Position numbers and translations under genes: made by a program. A stretch of 64,000 bases of DNA, from positions 9,506,001-9,570,000 of the forward strand of contig AP031357.1 in assembly GCA_037833965.1 (NCBI GenBank), written 5' to 3'. The notes under the pieces were generated by a model. That model made no database searches and had not been told where the DNA came from. It worked only from the letters and a program-made list of their open reading frames with translations. Of the stretch, positions 1 to 10,670 are shown piece by piece; within the stretch, counting starts at the first letter, position 1; every line of letters starts with the position of its first letter. Source of the DNA: Marchantia polymorpha subsp. ruderalis (lineage: Eukaryota; Streptophyta; Marchantiopsida; Marchantiales; Marchantiaceae).

Positions 1-2052
1 ACTGAGGAGACCGGGCATACTCCGGTCCGACGGAGTATCCTGCCCACACAGGAAGAGATAATCGCGCAGATTCTGGGGAGGTCGGCGAACACCTCTGCGC
101 AGAAGGCACCGATGCCTCCATAAGAAGACAGGCGAACTGACAGTCGGCCGACTGCGAGTCGGACGACTGAAGGTCGGCCAACTGAAGTACGGCCAACTAA
201 GCAGCGCGTTGAACCGGATAGCAGGCCGGAAGCAGAAGGGAGTTTGAATGACGAGCCAACAACCCTCAGAGGGTCGTCTTCGGCAGAAGGCGCTTCCGGG
301 AAAACGCCTCCAACAAGCAGGCCAAGTGGAGTAAAGACGCGCAAGGTGGATCCGACTGCCAGTCGGACAACTGCGAGTCGGTCAACTGAAGGACGGCCAG
401 ATTCGCCGACTGCGAATCGGACTAGGCCGGCGACCATCGTGCGGGCGCCTTCGGCGGACACACCTCCGGCGAAGACACCCTCCGCGCAGATTGCGCCGGA
501 AGAACAGGCAGTAGAAGCGGGCGGTGCAAGGGTGACAAAAGTCACTGCGGCGCCGATCCCTTCGGGAATCGAAGATCGAGCCGGAACAGAGGTTCAGGCA
601 GTGGGATCCCCCACTGCCTTGGATATTTTAGCAGGGAGTGGAGCGGCAGTCACGGCGGAAGCTGCCGTGCGCCAGAGTTCCAGATGGTTGCCAAGAGATT
701 CGGTGGCGACTGAAATCCTCGAAACAGAGGATGAGACGAGTTCGGAAGAGCAGGAAGCGAACTCTGTGCAGAAGACGCCAACAGGGGTATTGTGCGAGCA
801 GATAGTTCCACTCCTGCGATATTTGGATCGCAAGACATCAAAGTACTCAAGTTCCAGAAAACCGCAGTCTTATGTGGAGATTGTCAAGCGCAGGACGAGA
901 AGCAAGGTGGCCACTTGGGCCTCTAGGTTGTCGTGCGAATACATATCGCCATACACTCTACATCGCTGACATGCTACTCACATACACATACGCACACACA
1001 TACATATACATATAAGGTGCGAGAGAGTACACACTCAAATGTCACAACTGAAATAAACGGGAGATTCCCCACTGGAATTCTCGTCGGTCAATTACCCCAC
1101 TGGCAACAAACCGTCACCGTCACAAACATGAGTCAAGCCCAACCCACTCCACACTCGGAGAATCCAGGTCGACGCAAAAGGGAAAGTCACTCTACGCTCC
1201 CAACGCTTCCAGGCTCAACTCGAAGAACTAACGTTCTTCGAGCCGTCCCCGACTGTATACCCCTCGTGACCCAAACCCTAACTTCACGGCTAAATATAGT
1301 AAGTGTGTAAACTTCGTGAGCCGACTCTTAACTACATGACAAGGTGCCAAACATTGCAGGATAGGTATACTGCCCTCCGACAGCACCTGGCGATCACGCA
1401 GAGGCTACACCAAACCCTGCAACAACAGCGGGAGGATGTGGCGACGGAAGCCCAGGCGGATGCCGAGCTAATGCGGGCAAAGATCGAGTCGGAATTGCAG
1501 GAAGAGCGGAGACAAAACCGCATCTTAACAGAGGAGCTTGCGCGCCAGATGCGCGCATTAGAAGAAAGTCAAAGTACACGCAAGGAGGATGAGGAGTTGT
1601 TGCGCAACTTGCAATCCGAGTGCGTGGAATTGAGGGCGCACCGCGCAGATGCGGAAATGCAGCTAGGAGAGGTGGAAGGCAGCAGCCGGACGCGAGAAGA
1701 GTTGGCGACGCGGGTGACTCACTGTCTAAAAGTATACGCCCATTGGGAGGTGGCAGCTCAAGAGAAGATCACACTCAGGGAGTTTGAGCTTCGGGCGGCG
1801 GCATTGACGGAGGGTGACAGTCGGAGTCGGCGGCGAGTAGCGAGGAAATTAGAAGCCTTCTTGTCGGGTGCGCGTGACACTATGGCGCACTTAGAGTCGG
1901 AAGTGACTGCCGTCCTTCAGCGACTGGGGTTGCGCAGCCGGTCAGAAGATTGGCAGGGTAGAGATAGAGTGCGAGGCAGTCCGGCGTGCAGGAGGCGCAG
2001 CACCGGATCTGCTGAGTGCAGTAGTGTAGTTTGGTTTCGTGCAGAAGTTTAG
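1..2052 (+). pseudogene. U3-encoded LTR protein, family B, copy B1 (broken)
   Basis: Frame 1 encodes the hinge and C-terminal half of the family B LTR protein. The hinge (about 1-700) is rich in Pro, Ser, Thr and Arg with repeated SRPT/SRTT units. The coiled-coil half resumes at 1342 and ends in the conserved tail (TLREFELRAA, GDSRSRR, basic RRRRSTGSAECSS-like end) at the TAG of 2050-2052. It is broken twice: by a TAA at 121-123, where B-rev has a Ser codon, and by the 413-bp insertion at 929-1341 inside the codons after the conserved RYLDRKTSKY stretch. Fragments 244-969 and 1303-2052 look like separate short genes but are halves of one. Not expected to be functional. Confidence 0.85.
929..1341 (+). 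mobile_element. 413-bp insertion with TGTC...GACA ends (putative small solo LTR)
   Basis: This block is absent from the same position in B-rev and B-fwd. It starts TGTCGTG and ends CATGACA, an imperfect 7-bp terminal inverted repeat. AGGT occurs once in the intact copy and on both sides here, giving a 4-bp target duplication. Inside are a CA/TA-rich microsatellite running into a TATATAAGG-type box (about 1005-1020) and AATAAA near 1052. That pattern fits a small solo LTR (TRIM or copia type) better than a MITE, but no internal or coding part is present to prove it. The strand is arbitrary. Confidence 0.6.
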
Positions 2053-2096
2053 AGTGGCAGGTAGTGCAGAGTAGTGTTAGCTAGGACCTTAGAGGG

Positions 2097-2106
2097 TATA
2101 AAGTAG
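2097..2106 (+). promoter_or_regulatory. TATA box of B1 LTR (TATAAAGTAG)
   Basis: TATAAAGTAG lies 45 bp after the stop codon of the U3 gene, at the same place as in B-rev (complement 6247-6256) and B-fwd (41784-41793); family A LTRs have TATAAAATAG there. It is the likely core promoter for genomic RNA, which puts the U3/R border about 30 bp downstream. Confidence 0.7.
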
Positions 2107-2108
2107 TT

Positions 2109-2125
2109 CAAGGCGTTTTGCCTTG
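2109..2125 (+). other. Conserved hairpin after TATA box, family B form
   Basis: CAAGGC-GTTTT-GCCTTG forms a 6-bp stem with a 5-nt loop just after the TATA box. Family A has CCAGGC-GTTTT-GCCTGG at the same site: loop kept, stem changed on both sides (A-T against C-G). Confidence 0.6.
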
Positions 2126-2804
2126 GGACTCTTCCAGTTTCGGAAGTGCAGACCAGGAACTCACTTTCTCGGCGTGTTTGTGCATTTGGTCCTGGCACCA
2201 CGTAGAGAAGCTGCAGCATAGTGAAGTTACCGTATGTTGTAGTTGAAGGCCTTCGGCTGAATGTTCAGAGCTAGCACACCGGTTAGAGACTTGAGTAGTG
2301 CGGATCTGCACCTGCGGGTGATTTCTGATGCTCAGAGCCGGTTGCGAGTTAGAGACTTGAACAGTTCCCCCTTACTCCTTCGAGTGACATATCCTGATTG
2401 TACTCCTACGGGAAGTTTCCCCTGAATGCCAAAGTGAAGTTTTGTTACTTCGTGTAAACCTTGGTTTGCAATTCAGGTTGTGTGTGTGTGTTACTGGATT
2501 GTGTCTCAGTTAAGTTCTCAGTCGGGCATGTACTCTCTGCGCTGGGTGTGAGTCGAGGGTGACGTCCACTGCGTATGAGGGACTTCGTTCCGAAGTGGGA
2601 AGTCCAGTCCGGGTTCCCTACGCTAGTTCCTGGCAGAAGGGCTGTAAAAGCCGGAGTGGGAGTCACTACCTGCAGAGCCTCTGAGTGAACTTTTGAGATA
2701 CTTTCCCCCTGAAATCCTAAGCGGAGGTCCTGACCGACCTCCGAGCTGTGCTTTTCCAGTTTCAGGTGTGTGTGTGTGTGTGTTGAGTGACCTACACTGC
2801 ACTG

Positions 2805-2895
2805 TGCATCCTCCGAGCATCCTCCGAGTCGAGCATCCTCCGAGCGACCTCCGAGTTGAGCATCCTCCGAGTGGCCTCCGAGTCGAGCACTGCAG
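2805..2895 (+). repeat. CTCCGAG minisatellite in family B U5
   Basis: Short direct repeats of the form (A/G)(C/T)CTCCGAG(T/C) spaced 10-20 bp apart, six or more copies in B1. Shorter versions lie in B-rev (about 5495-5550, inverted) and B-fwd (42500-42560, 42738-42785). Family A keeps two CTCCGAG units at the matching site (for example 17935-17952). The (GT)n run just upstream is also shared. Confidence 0.7.
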
Positions 2896-3044
2896 TATTT
2901 CTGGGAGTGACAGTCGCCTTAGAATTCAAACTCTACAAAAGTCTGTTAAACGTGACACTTTTTACTCTGTGTGTTGCCTCTGTCCCTGTGGGTTCGATCT
3001 TTTTACCACCATACTGCAGTTTTAGCCTTTAGTGGGTTATAACA

Positions 3045-3125
3045 AGGGTGGTGCAGAACCGTGATAATAGAATGAGCGGTGGCCCACCTGTGCAACATCA
3101 AAGTGATGAAGATGAATGTAGACAT
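3045..3125 (-). other. Antisense gag piece joined to the end of family C integrase
   Basis: Read on the minus strand, the integrase fragment stops at about 3126 and runs into gag sequence in the opposite orientation. The same junction, with the same GATGAATGT-CT-ACATTCATC inverted repeat, occurs at 58320-58345. Both copies therefore descend from one rearranged ancestor, or one was copied from the other. Confidence 0.7.
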
Positions 3126-5102
3126 TCATCCACAGTGCATAGAAGGAGGGCATTGTACATAAAATTGGTACATAAAATTGGCAGCATGCACTGCTGTATT
3201 CGTCTTGACTCCTCTGGCCTCTGCCCATTTGATCAGGTACTCCGTGGCCACTACAATGTAAGGCATGCCTTTAAGGGAGTGAGGATGGATCTCCCCCACG
3301 TAGTCAATTCCCCATTTTTCGAAGGGCACAAGAGGCAATGAAACGTGCAGAGGCATCTCCATTCGAAGGTCATTCCTAGCATACCTCTGACAGGCATCAC
3401 AGCGCTTCACGTATTCATAAGAGTCCCTAAACAACCTAGGCCAGAAGTATCCCGCTCTAAGTATTTTCTGACCTGTAAGTTGGCCAGAGAAATGTCCTCC
3501 ACAAGCACTGTCGTGGCAAGCTTCTAAAATTGCGGGAACCTCCACTTCTGACACACACGTTCTCAGAACACCATCAGCTCCCCTTCTAAACAATCTGTGG
3601 CCAATCACTGCAAAATGTCTACTGTTGACTCTCACCTTCCTCCTTTCCTCCTTAATACAATCACTTGACAACTGCTGAGTCGTCAAAAACTCTACTATTC
3701 CAGCATACCATTCTGGCTGAGCTGTTACTACAAAAAGACTATCATTTATCAATCTATCATCTAATAGACTGGTCCCTACATCCTCCGACAACCTAGATAG
3801 ATGATCAGCCTACAAGTGCATGCGACCAAGTTTATACTCCACAGTGTAGTCAAATTCCTCCAGCAATAAAACCCACCTGGCCAATCTTCCACTAAGCTCC
3901 GCCTTGTTCACCAGATATTTGATTGCCATATGATCAACGAAAAAAACGACTGGATTACAGATCAGATAATGTCTAAACTTCTTGACTGAAAAAACCATGG
4001 CCAAGCACTCCCTCTCGGTCGTAGTATAGTTCCTCTCCGCTGGATTCAACTGCCTACAGGCATAAGCGATTGGCAGGCCCTTCCCTTTCTCCCCTGTAGA
4101 CTGACACAACGCACTACCCACTGCTACACAACTCGCATCACAGAAAACATGAAAAGGCATGCTCCAGTCAGGAGGCCTCAACACCGGATAAGTACTCAAC
4201 CTGGACTTCAACTCTTCAAAAGCTTCTTGACAAGCATCTGTCCACTCAAACCTGTTCTCCTTCCTCAACAATTGAGTAATAGGCATTACAATCTTGGCAA
4301 AGTCAGGAATCAACTCTCTATACCACCCTACATGTCCCAATAACTTGGCTACACCCTTGCCATTCGTGGGAGTTGCCAATCCTTCAATAACTGCAATCTT
4401 ATCAGGATCCGGTTCTCTTCCCTTCTCACTCACAACATAACCCAAAAGAACTCCTCTCTGAACACCTAGGAATGTCTTGTCGGGATTCAGTGCTAGCTGC
4501 ATTCTTCTACATCTAATGAGAGCTTCTCTAACACACTACAGATGCTCACTAGCACTTGACCAAGTGCTAAAATCGTCCACAAAAACTGTCATAGACTTGT
4601 ATAACAGATCCGTGAAAATATACATCACTAACCTTTGGAATGTGGCTGGTGCATTGCACAATCCAAAAGGCATAACAACCCATACAAAAGTTCCACACGG
4701 AGTTGTGAAGGCTGTCTTATGAACATCATTGCTTTCTGAATCTTGCGTGACAGGTGGCACTTCATCATCATGCAGAACCTCATCTCTTTTCTCCTCTGCC
4801 CTTGTAATTCTCCTTGCTCTCCTCACCACTCTCTCAAGATCTGAGAGATGAGGAGGCTCCTCTGATGAAGTCTCCCCTTGCTCATCCTCATTTTTCTCAG
4901 TTTGCATCTTGCGATGCATAGCTCTAGTGGTGACAGTAAGGGCCGGAGCTTCATGCATAATCACATCATCCGAATTTTTCAACTTATAAGTAATCAGGTT
5001 AGCATGTGGAGGCAACTGATTTTGCTCTTGTTCGACTATTCCCTTACCAAGATCAGAGCTACTACGTTGGACATCTTCATTGTCATTTGCAAATCTAGCA
5101 TC
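3126..5102 (-). pseudogene. Family C pol fragment: pre-protease linker, partial RT, RNase H, start of integrase
   Basis: One minus-strand frame. It begins after the gag stop (TAA, 5103-5105) with a charged linker (TTRAM, EEPPHLSDLERVVRRARR) and jumps near 4725 into mid-RT (VHKTAFTTPCGTF, MPFGLCNAPATFQ, VFVDDF). Protease and the first RT catalytic Asp are missing. RNase H follows (FHVFCDAS, TTERECLAM, FFVDHMAIKYL), then the integrase zinc domain (GGHF ... CDACQ) and the start of the core (WGIDYVG). It ends before the later catalytic D and E. In-frame TAGs at 4536-4538 and 3810-3812 (complement) are CAG in the inverted sister copy at 56.7-58.3 kb. It is a dead Ty3/gypsy polymerase remnant. Confidence 0.88.
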
Positions 5103-5335
5103 TTAAGAGTTTGAAGAACATGGGTCTGCAAAAGAAACCTGTTTTTTGCTGTCACTACGAGGTTCATCTTGTGGTACAATCTGGATGGGAATATATCTGT
5201 TCACAGTCTGCAGTCCAACAGGTGGATTGAATGTCTGCTTGCTGTTCTCATGATCATAATACAAGTTAGGGGATCTAAGATTGTTAGAATGCTCATTCTG
5301 TGGTCTTGCACCCCTCATATTTTCTCTCGCCTGGT
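5103..5335 (-). pseudogene. Family C gag, C-terminal end
   Basis: Continues the gag frame that enters from 32127 once B-rev is removed. It begins ARENMRGARPQNEHSNN, is hydrophilic, and ends SFADPCSSNS at TAA (5103-5105). The frame goes on into pol without a shift, so gag and pol in C are also separated by one stop codon, here followed by GAT. The TSD copy CTGGT is 5331-5335. Confidence 0.75.
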
Positions 5336-6288
5336 TGTAATAACCCACCAAAGGCTAAAACTGCAGTACGGTGGTAAAAAGATCGAACCCACAGGGACAG
5401 AGGCAACACACAGAGTAAAAGTGTCACGTTTAACAGACTTTTGTAGAGTTTGAATTCTCAGGCGACTGTCACTCCCAGAAATACTGCAGTGCTCGACTCG
5501 GAGGCTCGACTCGGAGGAGGATCTCGACTCGGAGGATGCTCGGAGGATGCACAGTACAGCGTAGTCACTCAACACACACACACACACCTGAAACTGGCAA
5601 AAGCACAACTCGGAGGTCGGTCAGGACCTCCGCTTCGGATTTCAAGGGGAAAGTGTCTCAAAAGTTCACTCAGAGGTTCTGCAGGTAGTGACTCCCACTC
5701 CGGCTTTTACTGCCCTTCCGCCAGGAACTACCGTAGGGTACCCGGACTAGACTTCCCACTTCGGAACGAAGCCTCTTCATACGCCGTGGACGTCACCCTC
5801 GACTCACACCAAACACAGGGAGTGCAGGCCCGACTGAGAACTTAACTGAGACACAATCCAGTAACACACACACAACCTGAATTGCAAACCAAGGTTTACA
5901 CGAAGTAATAAAACTTCACTTTGGCATTCAGGGGAAACTTCCCGTAGAAGTACAATCAGGATATGTCACTCGAAGGAGTAAGGGGGAACTGTTCAAGTAT
6001 CTAACTCGCAGCCGGCTCTGAGCATCAGAAATCACCCGCAGGTGCAGATCCGCACTACTCAAGTCTCTAACCGGGTGCTAGCTCTGAACATTCAGCCGAA
6101 GGCCTTCAACTACAACATACGGTAACTTCGCTATGCTGCAGCTTCTCTACGTGGTGCCAGGACCAAAATGCACAAACACGCCAAGAAAGTGAGTTCCTGA
6201 TCTGCACTTCCGAAACTGGAAGAGTCCCAAGGCAAAACGCCTTGATCTACTTTATACCCTCAAAGGTCCTAACTAACACTACGCTATG

Positions 6289-8844
6289 CTATCTACTACT
6301 CGCAACATCTGCGCGAAACCAAACTATACTACTGCACTCGGCAGATCCGGTGCTGCGCCTCCTGCGCGCCGGACTGCTCCGCTCGCTGTCTCTACCTTGC
6401 CAGTCTTCCGACCGGCTGCGCAACCCCAGGCGTCGGAGGGCTGCAGTCACTTCCGACTCTAAGTGCACCATAGTGTCGCGCGCACCCGACAAGAAGGTTT
6501 CTAATTTCCTCGCTACTCGCCGCCGACTCCGACTGTCACCCTCCGTCAACGCCGCCGCCCGAAGCTCGAACTCCCTGAGGGTGATCCTCTCTTGAGCTGC
6601 CACCTCCCAATGGGCGTATCCTTTTAGACAGTGAGTCACCCGCGTCGCCAACTCTTCTCGCGCCCTGCAGTTGCCTTCCACCTCTGCTAGCTGCATTTCA
6701 GCTTCCGCACGCTGCGCCCTCAAATCCGAGCACTCGGATTGCAAGTTGCGCAACAACTCCTCATCCTCCTTGCGGGCTCTTTGACTTTCTTCCAAGGCGC
6801 GCGTCTGGCGCGCAAGCTCTGCTGCTAGGATGCGGTTTTGACTCCGCTCTTCCTGCAATTCCGACTCGATCTTTGCCCGCATTAGCTCGGCCTCCGCCTG
6901 GCTTTTCGTCGCCGCATCCTCCCTCTGCTGGTGCAAGGCTTGGTATAGCTTCTGTGTGACCGCCAGGTGTTGTCGGAGGGCGGTGTTCCTATCCTGATAT
7001 ACTTGGCACCTAGAGGCCCAAGTGGCCACCTTGCTCCTCGTCTTGCGCTTGACAGTCTCCACATAAGACTGCGGTTTTCCAGTACCCGAGTACTTGGATG
7101 TCTTGCGATCCAGATAGCGCAGGAGAGGGACTATCTGCTCGCACAACACCCCTGTTGGCGTTTTCTGCACAGAATCCGCTTCCTGCTCTTCCGAGCTCGT
7201 CTCATCCTCAGTCTCGAGGATTTCAGTCGCCACTGAATCCCTTGGCGACTCCCTGGAACTGTGGCGCGCAGCAGCTTCCGCTGCGACTGCTGCTCCACTG
7301 CCTGCTAAAATATCCAAAGCAGTGGGGGATCCCACTGCTTGAGCCCCTGTTCCGGCTCGATCTTCGGTTTCCGAAGGGGTCGACGCCGCAGTGACTTTTG
7401 TCACCCTTGCAACGCCCGCTTCTGCTGCCTGCCCTTCCGGCGCAATCTGCGCGGAAGGTGTCTTCGCTGAAGGTGCGTCCGCCGAAGGCGTCCGCACACT
7501 GGTCGCCGGCCCTGTCCGTCTCGCAGTCGGCGAATCCGGCCGACTCTCTGTTGACCGACTCGCAGTCGGCCGACTAGCAGTTGTCCGACTGGGAGTCGGA
7601 TACACCCTGCGCGTCTTCACTCCACTTGGCCTGCTTGCTGGTGGCGTTTTCCCAGAAGTGCCTTCCGCCGAAGACGACCCTCTGAGGGTTGTTGGCTCGT
7701 CAGCCAAACTCTCTTCTGCTTCCGGCCTGCTGTCCGGTTCAACGCGCCGCTCAGTTGGCCTTCCTTCCGCTTGTCGACCTTCAGTCGCCCGACTCGTAGT
7801 CGGCCGACTGTCAGTCCGTCCATCTCCTTCCGAAGGCATTGGTGCCTTCTGCGCAGAGGTATTTGTCGACTTCCCTAGAATCTGCGCGATTATCTCCTCC
7901 TGCGTGGGATTCCGCCGGACCGGAGTACGCCCGGTCTCCTCAATACTAGTTGGCATTTTGCGTGCCCTCTGTTTTGGTCGCTTGTGAGGCTCGTGGTTGG
8001 GCCGACCACGAGTTGGCGCAGCTGGCACTTCTGGCTGCTTGTCCTCAGGTCTCTCATCCCACTTCCGCTTTCGCGGAATGCGCTCACTTCGACGTTCTTC
8101 TGCTGCTCTTGCTGGGGCCGGAGCCGGAGGCGGGCTGGCAGGTTCCTCGTCCGGATCCGTGTCTACTTCGGCCTCCCGTGAGTATCTACCTGGATAGCTC
8201 CGGGTCAACAGCGGAAACCGTGTCCGCTCTGAATTTGTCAAACATCCCATCGCCCGATAAAACACAATCAGGTAAGGCGAAAGATGATTGAGGGTTCCTC
8301 CTCTTTCTTCTTGCGCATGTTGGCGCGTCACCTTCCACAGGAGCCGTGCCCAATGCACTGGAGCTCCTGACAACACTAGCTCCACAAATCCTACCTGCCA
8401 ACCATGCATGTAAGCGGTCTTGGTCGGCTGCAATATCTGCAGCAATGCAGTCGCGACATTTCTCCGCAATCGATCTTTGTAATCCCGTGTCCGGAAACCG
8501 TTCTTGGGATGCCTGGCAACTTTGAAAAGCTCATTGTAGGAGATTTCTTCCTCCTGGGACACCTTCACGCTATCGGCCTCGAAGAGGAGATACCCTTCCT
8601 CGCCGGCACACCTGCCCAACACCTGCGCCCAGTCACAAATGTCCCATCTTTCTGGATGTGGACGGAATCCGCGTGAGGGCTTGTGTCTTTCCTGCAGATA
8701 CTCGCGCACCATCTCCGGACATGTCCAGTTCCACCCCCACAGGAGGAAATCGAGCTTCAGCCCCAGCAGCACATCTTGAAATGCGCGTAGACCGATCTGC
8801 GGCACCCTGAGGGAAGACACTCGCAGCTGGGGAACCTTCGACAT
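6289..8844 (-). CDS. U3-encoded LTR protein, family B (intact copy)
   Basis: Open for 851 codons from the ATG at 8842-8844. The frame is open further upstream, but this ATG is chosen because its context (CAGGAAACGCAATG) and the following MSKVPQLRVSSLRVPQ match the family A gene. An N-terminal domain (residues about 8-215; LDFLLWGW, RTRDYKDR, GGTLNHLSP) is followed by a basic NLS-like RIPRKRKW, a long hinge of SRPT/SRTT repeats, an acidic TEDETSSEEQE patch, the RYLDRKTSKY segment, a coiled coil, and the conserved end (HCLKGYAHWEV, TLREFELRAA, GDSRSRR). I do not recognise the function. The N-terminal part recalls plant-transposon-type domains, but that is only an impression. It lies in U3 of B-rev, just before the LTR's TATA box. 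Confidence 0.8.
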   Translation of the reverse strand: MSKVPQLRVSSLRVPQIGLRAFQDVLLGLKLDFLLWGWNWTCPEMVREYLQERHKPSRGFRPHPERWDICDWAQVLGRCAGEEGYLLFEADSVKVSQEEEISYNELFKVARHPKNGFRTRDYKDRLRRNVATALLQILQPTKTAYMHGWQVGFVELVLSGAPVHWARLLWKVTRQHAQEERGGTLNHLSPYLIVFYRAMGCLTNSERTRFPLLTRSYPGRYSREAEVDTDPDEEPASPPPAPAPARAAEERRSERIPRKRKWDERPEDKQPEVPAAPTRGRPNHEPHKRPKQRARKMPTSIEETGRTPVRRNPTQEEIIAQILGKSTNTSAQKAPMPSEGDGRTDSRPTTSRATEGRQAEGRPTERRVEPDSRPEAEESLADEPTTLRGSSSAEGTSGKTPPASRPSGVKTRRVYPTPSRTTASRPTASRSTESRPDSPTARRTGPATSVRTPSADAPSAKTPSAQIAPEGQAAEAGVARVTKVTAASTPSETEDRAGTGAQAVGSPTALDILAGSGAAVAAEAAARHSSRESPRDSVATEILETEDETSSEEQEADSVQKTPTGVLCEQIVPLLRYLDRKTSKYSGTGKPQSYVETVKRKTRSKVATWASRCQVYQDRNTALRQHLAVTQKLYQALHQQREDAATKSQAEAELMRAKIESELQEERSQNRILAAELARQTRALEESQRARKEDEELLRNLQSECSDLRAQRAEAEMQLAEVEGNCRAREELATRVTHCLKGYAHWEVAAQERITLREFELRAAALTEGDSRSRRRVARKLETFLSGARDTMVHLESEVTAALRRLGLRSRSEDWQGRDSERSSPARRRRSTGSAECSSIVWFRADVASSR

Positions 8845-9483
8845 TGCGTTTCCTGCACACACAAACGTTCTCCCTTTCGCTCGCTCTCTCACAATCGCCA
8901 CTGCGCGTCGGCCGCTCAAGCACTGACTGCTCACTCTCTCTTCGCTCACGCTCAAGTTCGCTACTCGCAATTCTCTCCAAGGTCTGTCAAGATCCTTGCG
9001 CAACTCGTCTCCGCACTCTCTCCTCTCACTGCAGGTCTCTCCACCCTTGCGCGTAATCTTGGAAGCTGGAAATCGCAAAATCAAGAATGAGAGAATGAGA
9101 CTGGAGCGCAGTCTTTTCTTCTCCGAATTCAAGAACGTCCAACGTTCTTACTGGTTACAACGTACGCAGCCGGCTGTGGTACCCCACTTTTGGCAATTTT
9201 GAGAAAATTAAAACATTTTTGGAAAACTGTACCCTGGCAGCATTGTAAATAGCCTTCGGTACATCAAAACAGAGTGAATCCGGAAGATCGCGGGGATTCT
9301 CGAGGGATCTTGTAGAATCTGGGATTTGGGGTGCAGCAGTAAGGACAGGCACCACCCTCCCTGCGAGCTCTGCAGTTAGGATCTCTACGGCGCAAGGCGC
9401 AAAACCCGCCTTCGGAGGTTGCGTCCGCGGCTGTAGGGAAACCCTCCATAATTAGGTCAACCCTCGGGCGCCTTGACCAAGTT

Positions 9484-9595
9484 AGGATTCCGTTGGAAAG
9501 AGCTCGACGCACTGATTCCAACGAGCCCAAGAACGCTTGGAACGGATGAGGACTTAGGGAGTTATCGCTATTGGAAGAAACGGAGGCGGTCGCCT
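9484..9595 (+). repeat. Shared LTR-head module (GTTGGAAAGAGC...CCCAAGAACG...GTTAT)
   Basis: About 110 bp containing GTTGGAAAGAGCTC, then TTCCAACGAGCCCAAGAACG, then GTTATCG. GTTGGAA and TTCCAAC can pair as a stem. Equivalent modules lie at about 13005-13115, 24205-24315, 33862-33970, 43565-43675, 44886-44995 and 51517-51625 (family A), 32609-32705 (B-fwd), 31630-31730 (B-rev, inverted), and three times inverted in the family C LTR. It is non-coding in all of them. Confidence 0.75.
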
Positions 9596-10670
9596 ACGGC
9601 GGAAAGAGTTCGCCACCGGCGCGAATTCCGCCTACGCGGAAGGGGGAATCAAGTTTTGTCCTATGCGCGGACGAAGGCGTTCGCCTGTGCACAGGCGAAG
9701 TAGGGTTAGGGGAGGCGCGAAGTCCGCCTACGCACAGGCGCTCGCCTGTGCACAGGCGCTTCGGCGTCGGCGGAAAATCCGCCTTGGGCCCTAGAAATGC
9801 GCCTTGTGAGGTAGAAAGTGTACGGCGCCTTCCGCGCCAGCGCGGCGCCGCGTACGTCGGAAGAGCCGCCAGAGTAATCAAATCGGTACGGACCATGCGG
9901 ACGGGAAGGGTGGATGCGCTCTTGGACGGACGGAGTTGCGGCGGCGGAAGCGCCGACGAAGAGACAAGGAACGGACAGACTGGACGGAGACGGCTGACCA
10001 CGGTCAACGCCTTCCGCGCCAGCGCGACGTAGCGCACGGAATTCGCCTGCGCACAGGCGAACGCCTGTGCACAGGAGGATGAAGTTCCGTGCCGGCGGAG
10101 AATCCGCCGAAGCTCCTGCCTGCGCACAGGCAGGAGTTGAACTTTTGTCCGACATGCGGACACACGCGTCAAGGCAGAGGGGGATTGGCCGAAGGGCGGT
10201 ACGAACAAGTGTACCGCGCAAGGCGGAAAACTCGCCTTCGGCGCTACGCCCCCATGTCCGCAGGGTAATACGCTCGCGGAGTTCAAATCCGCCAATTCGA
10301 GCGTGAGAGTTTAATCGACGACGGCGGAGCGTGAAGCCGCGCGTGAGAGCGAAGACCGTTCCAGCGTACAGCCGGCGCGGCCATCAAGTGAGACGTTCTT
10401 CACGAGCAAGAACCGACCATGACCTTCGACCGGGCGGCGGAGAACGTCCCATTCTTGAATTCGCGATTCCAATCTCTTGTGCGCGCTGCGCGCATCCATC
10501 TGCTGGCTGCGGAACATTCTCGACGTCGTCGCACAGGAGATTTCTTGTTGATTGAGGGAGAAGTGAGTGCGCGTGATTTGGAATTGAGGGCGATTAGAGT
10601 TTGCCGAGAGAGAAAGAAACCCGGGCGGTGCGGAAGTAGAATGAGCGGGCGAGCGAACCCCAGGAACGCA

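Larger units (their letters stand above)
1..3044 (+). mobile_element. Family B LTR copy B1 (5' end outside window)
   Basis: This is the 3' three-fifths of a family B LTR. It matches B-fwd (about 40.1-42.9 kb) and the reverse complement of B-rev, running from the middle of the U3 gene through the TATA box at 2097 to the LTR end TTATAACA at 3044. The terminus differs by one base from TTATTACA of the other copies. Family C sequence starts directly after it; the first 5 bases (AGGGT, 3045-3049) should be one copy of its TSD, but the other copy lies outside the window. A 413-bp element interrupts it at 929-1341. Whether it is a solo LTR or part of a longer element cannot be told from here. Confidence 0.88.

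Noticed and set aside
5450..5845. 131-aa plus-strand frame beginning MNSQATVTPRNTAV
   Set aside because: Antisense to B-rev U5 with minisatellite and (GT)n content.
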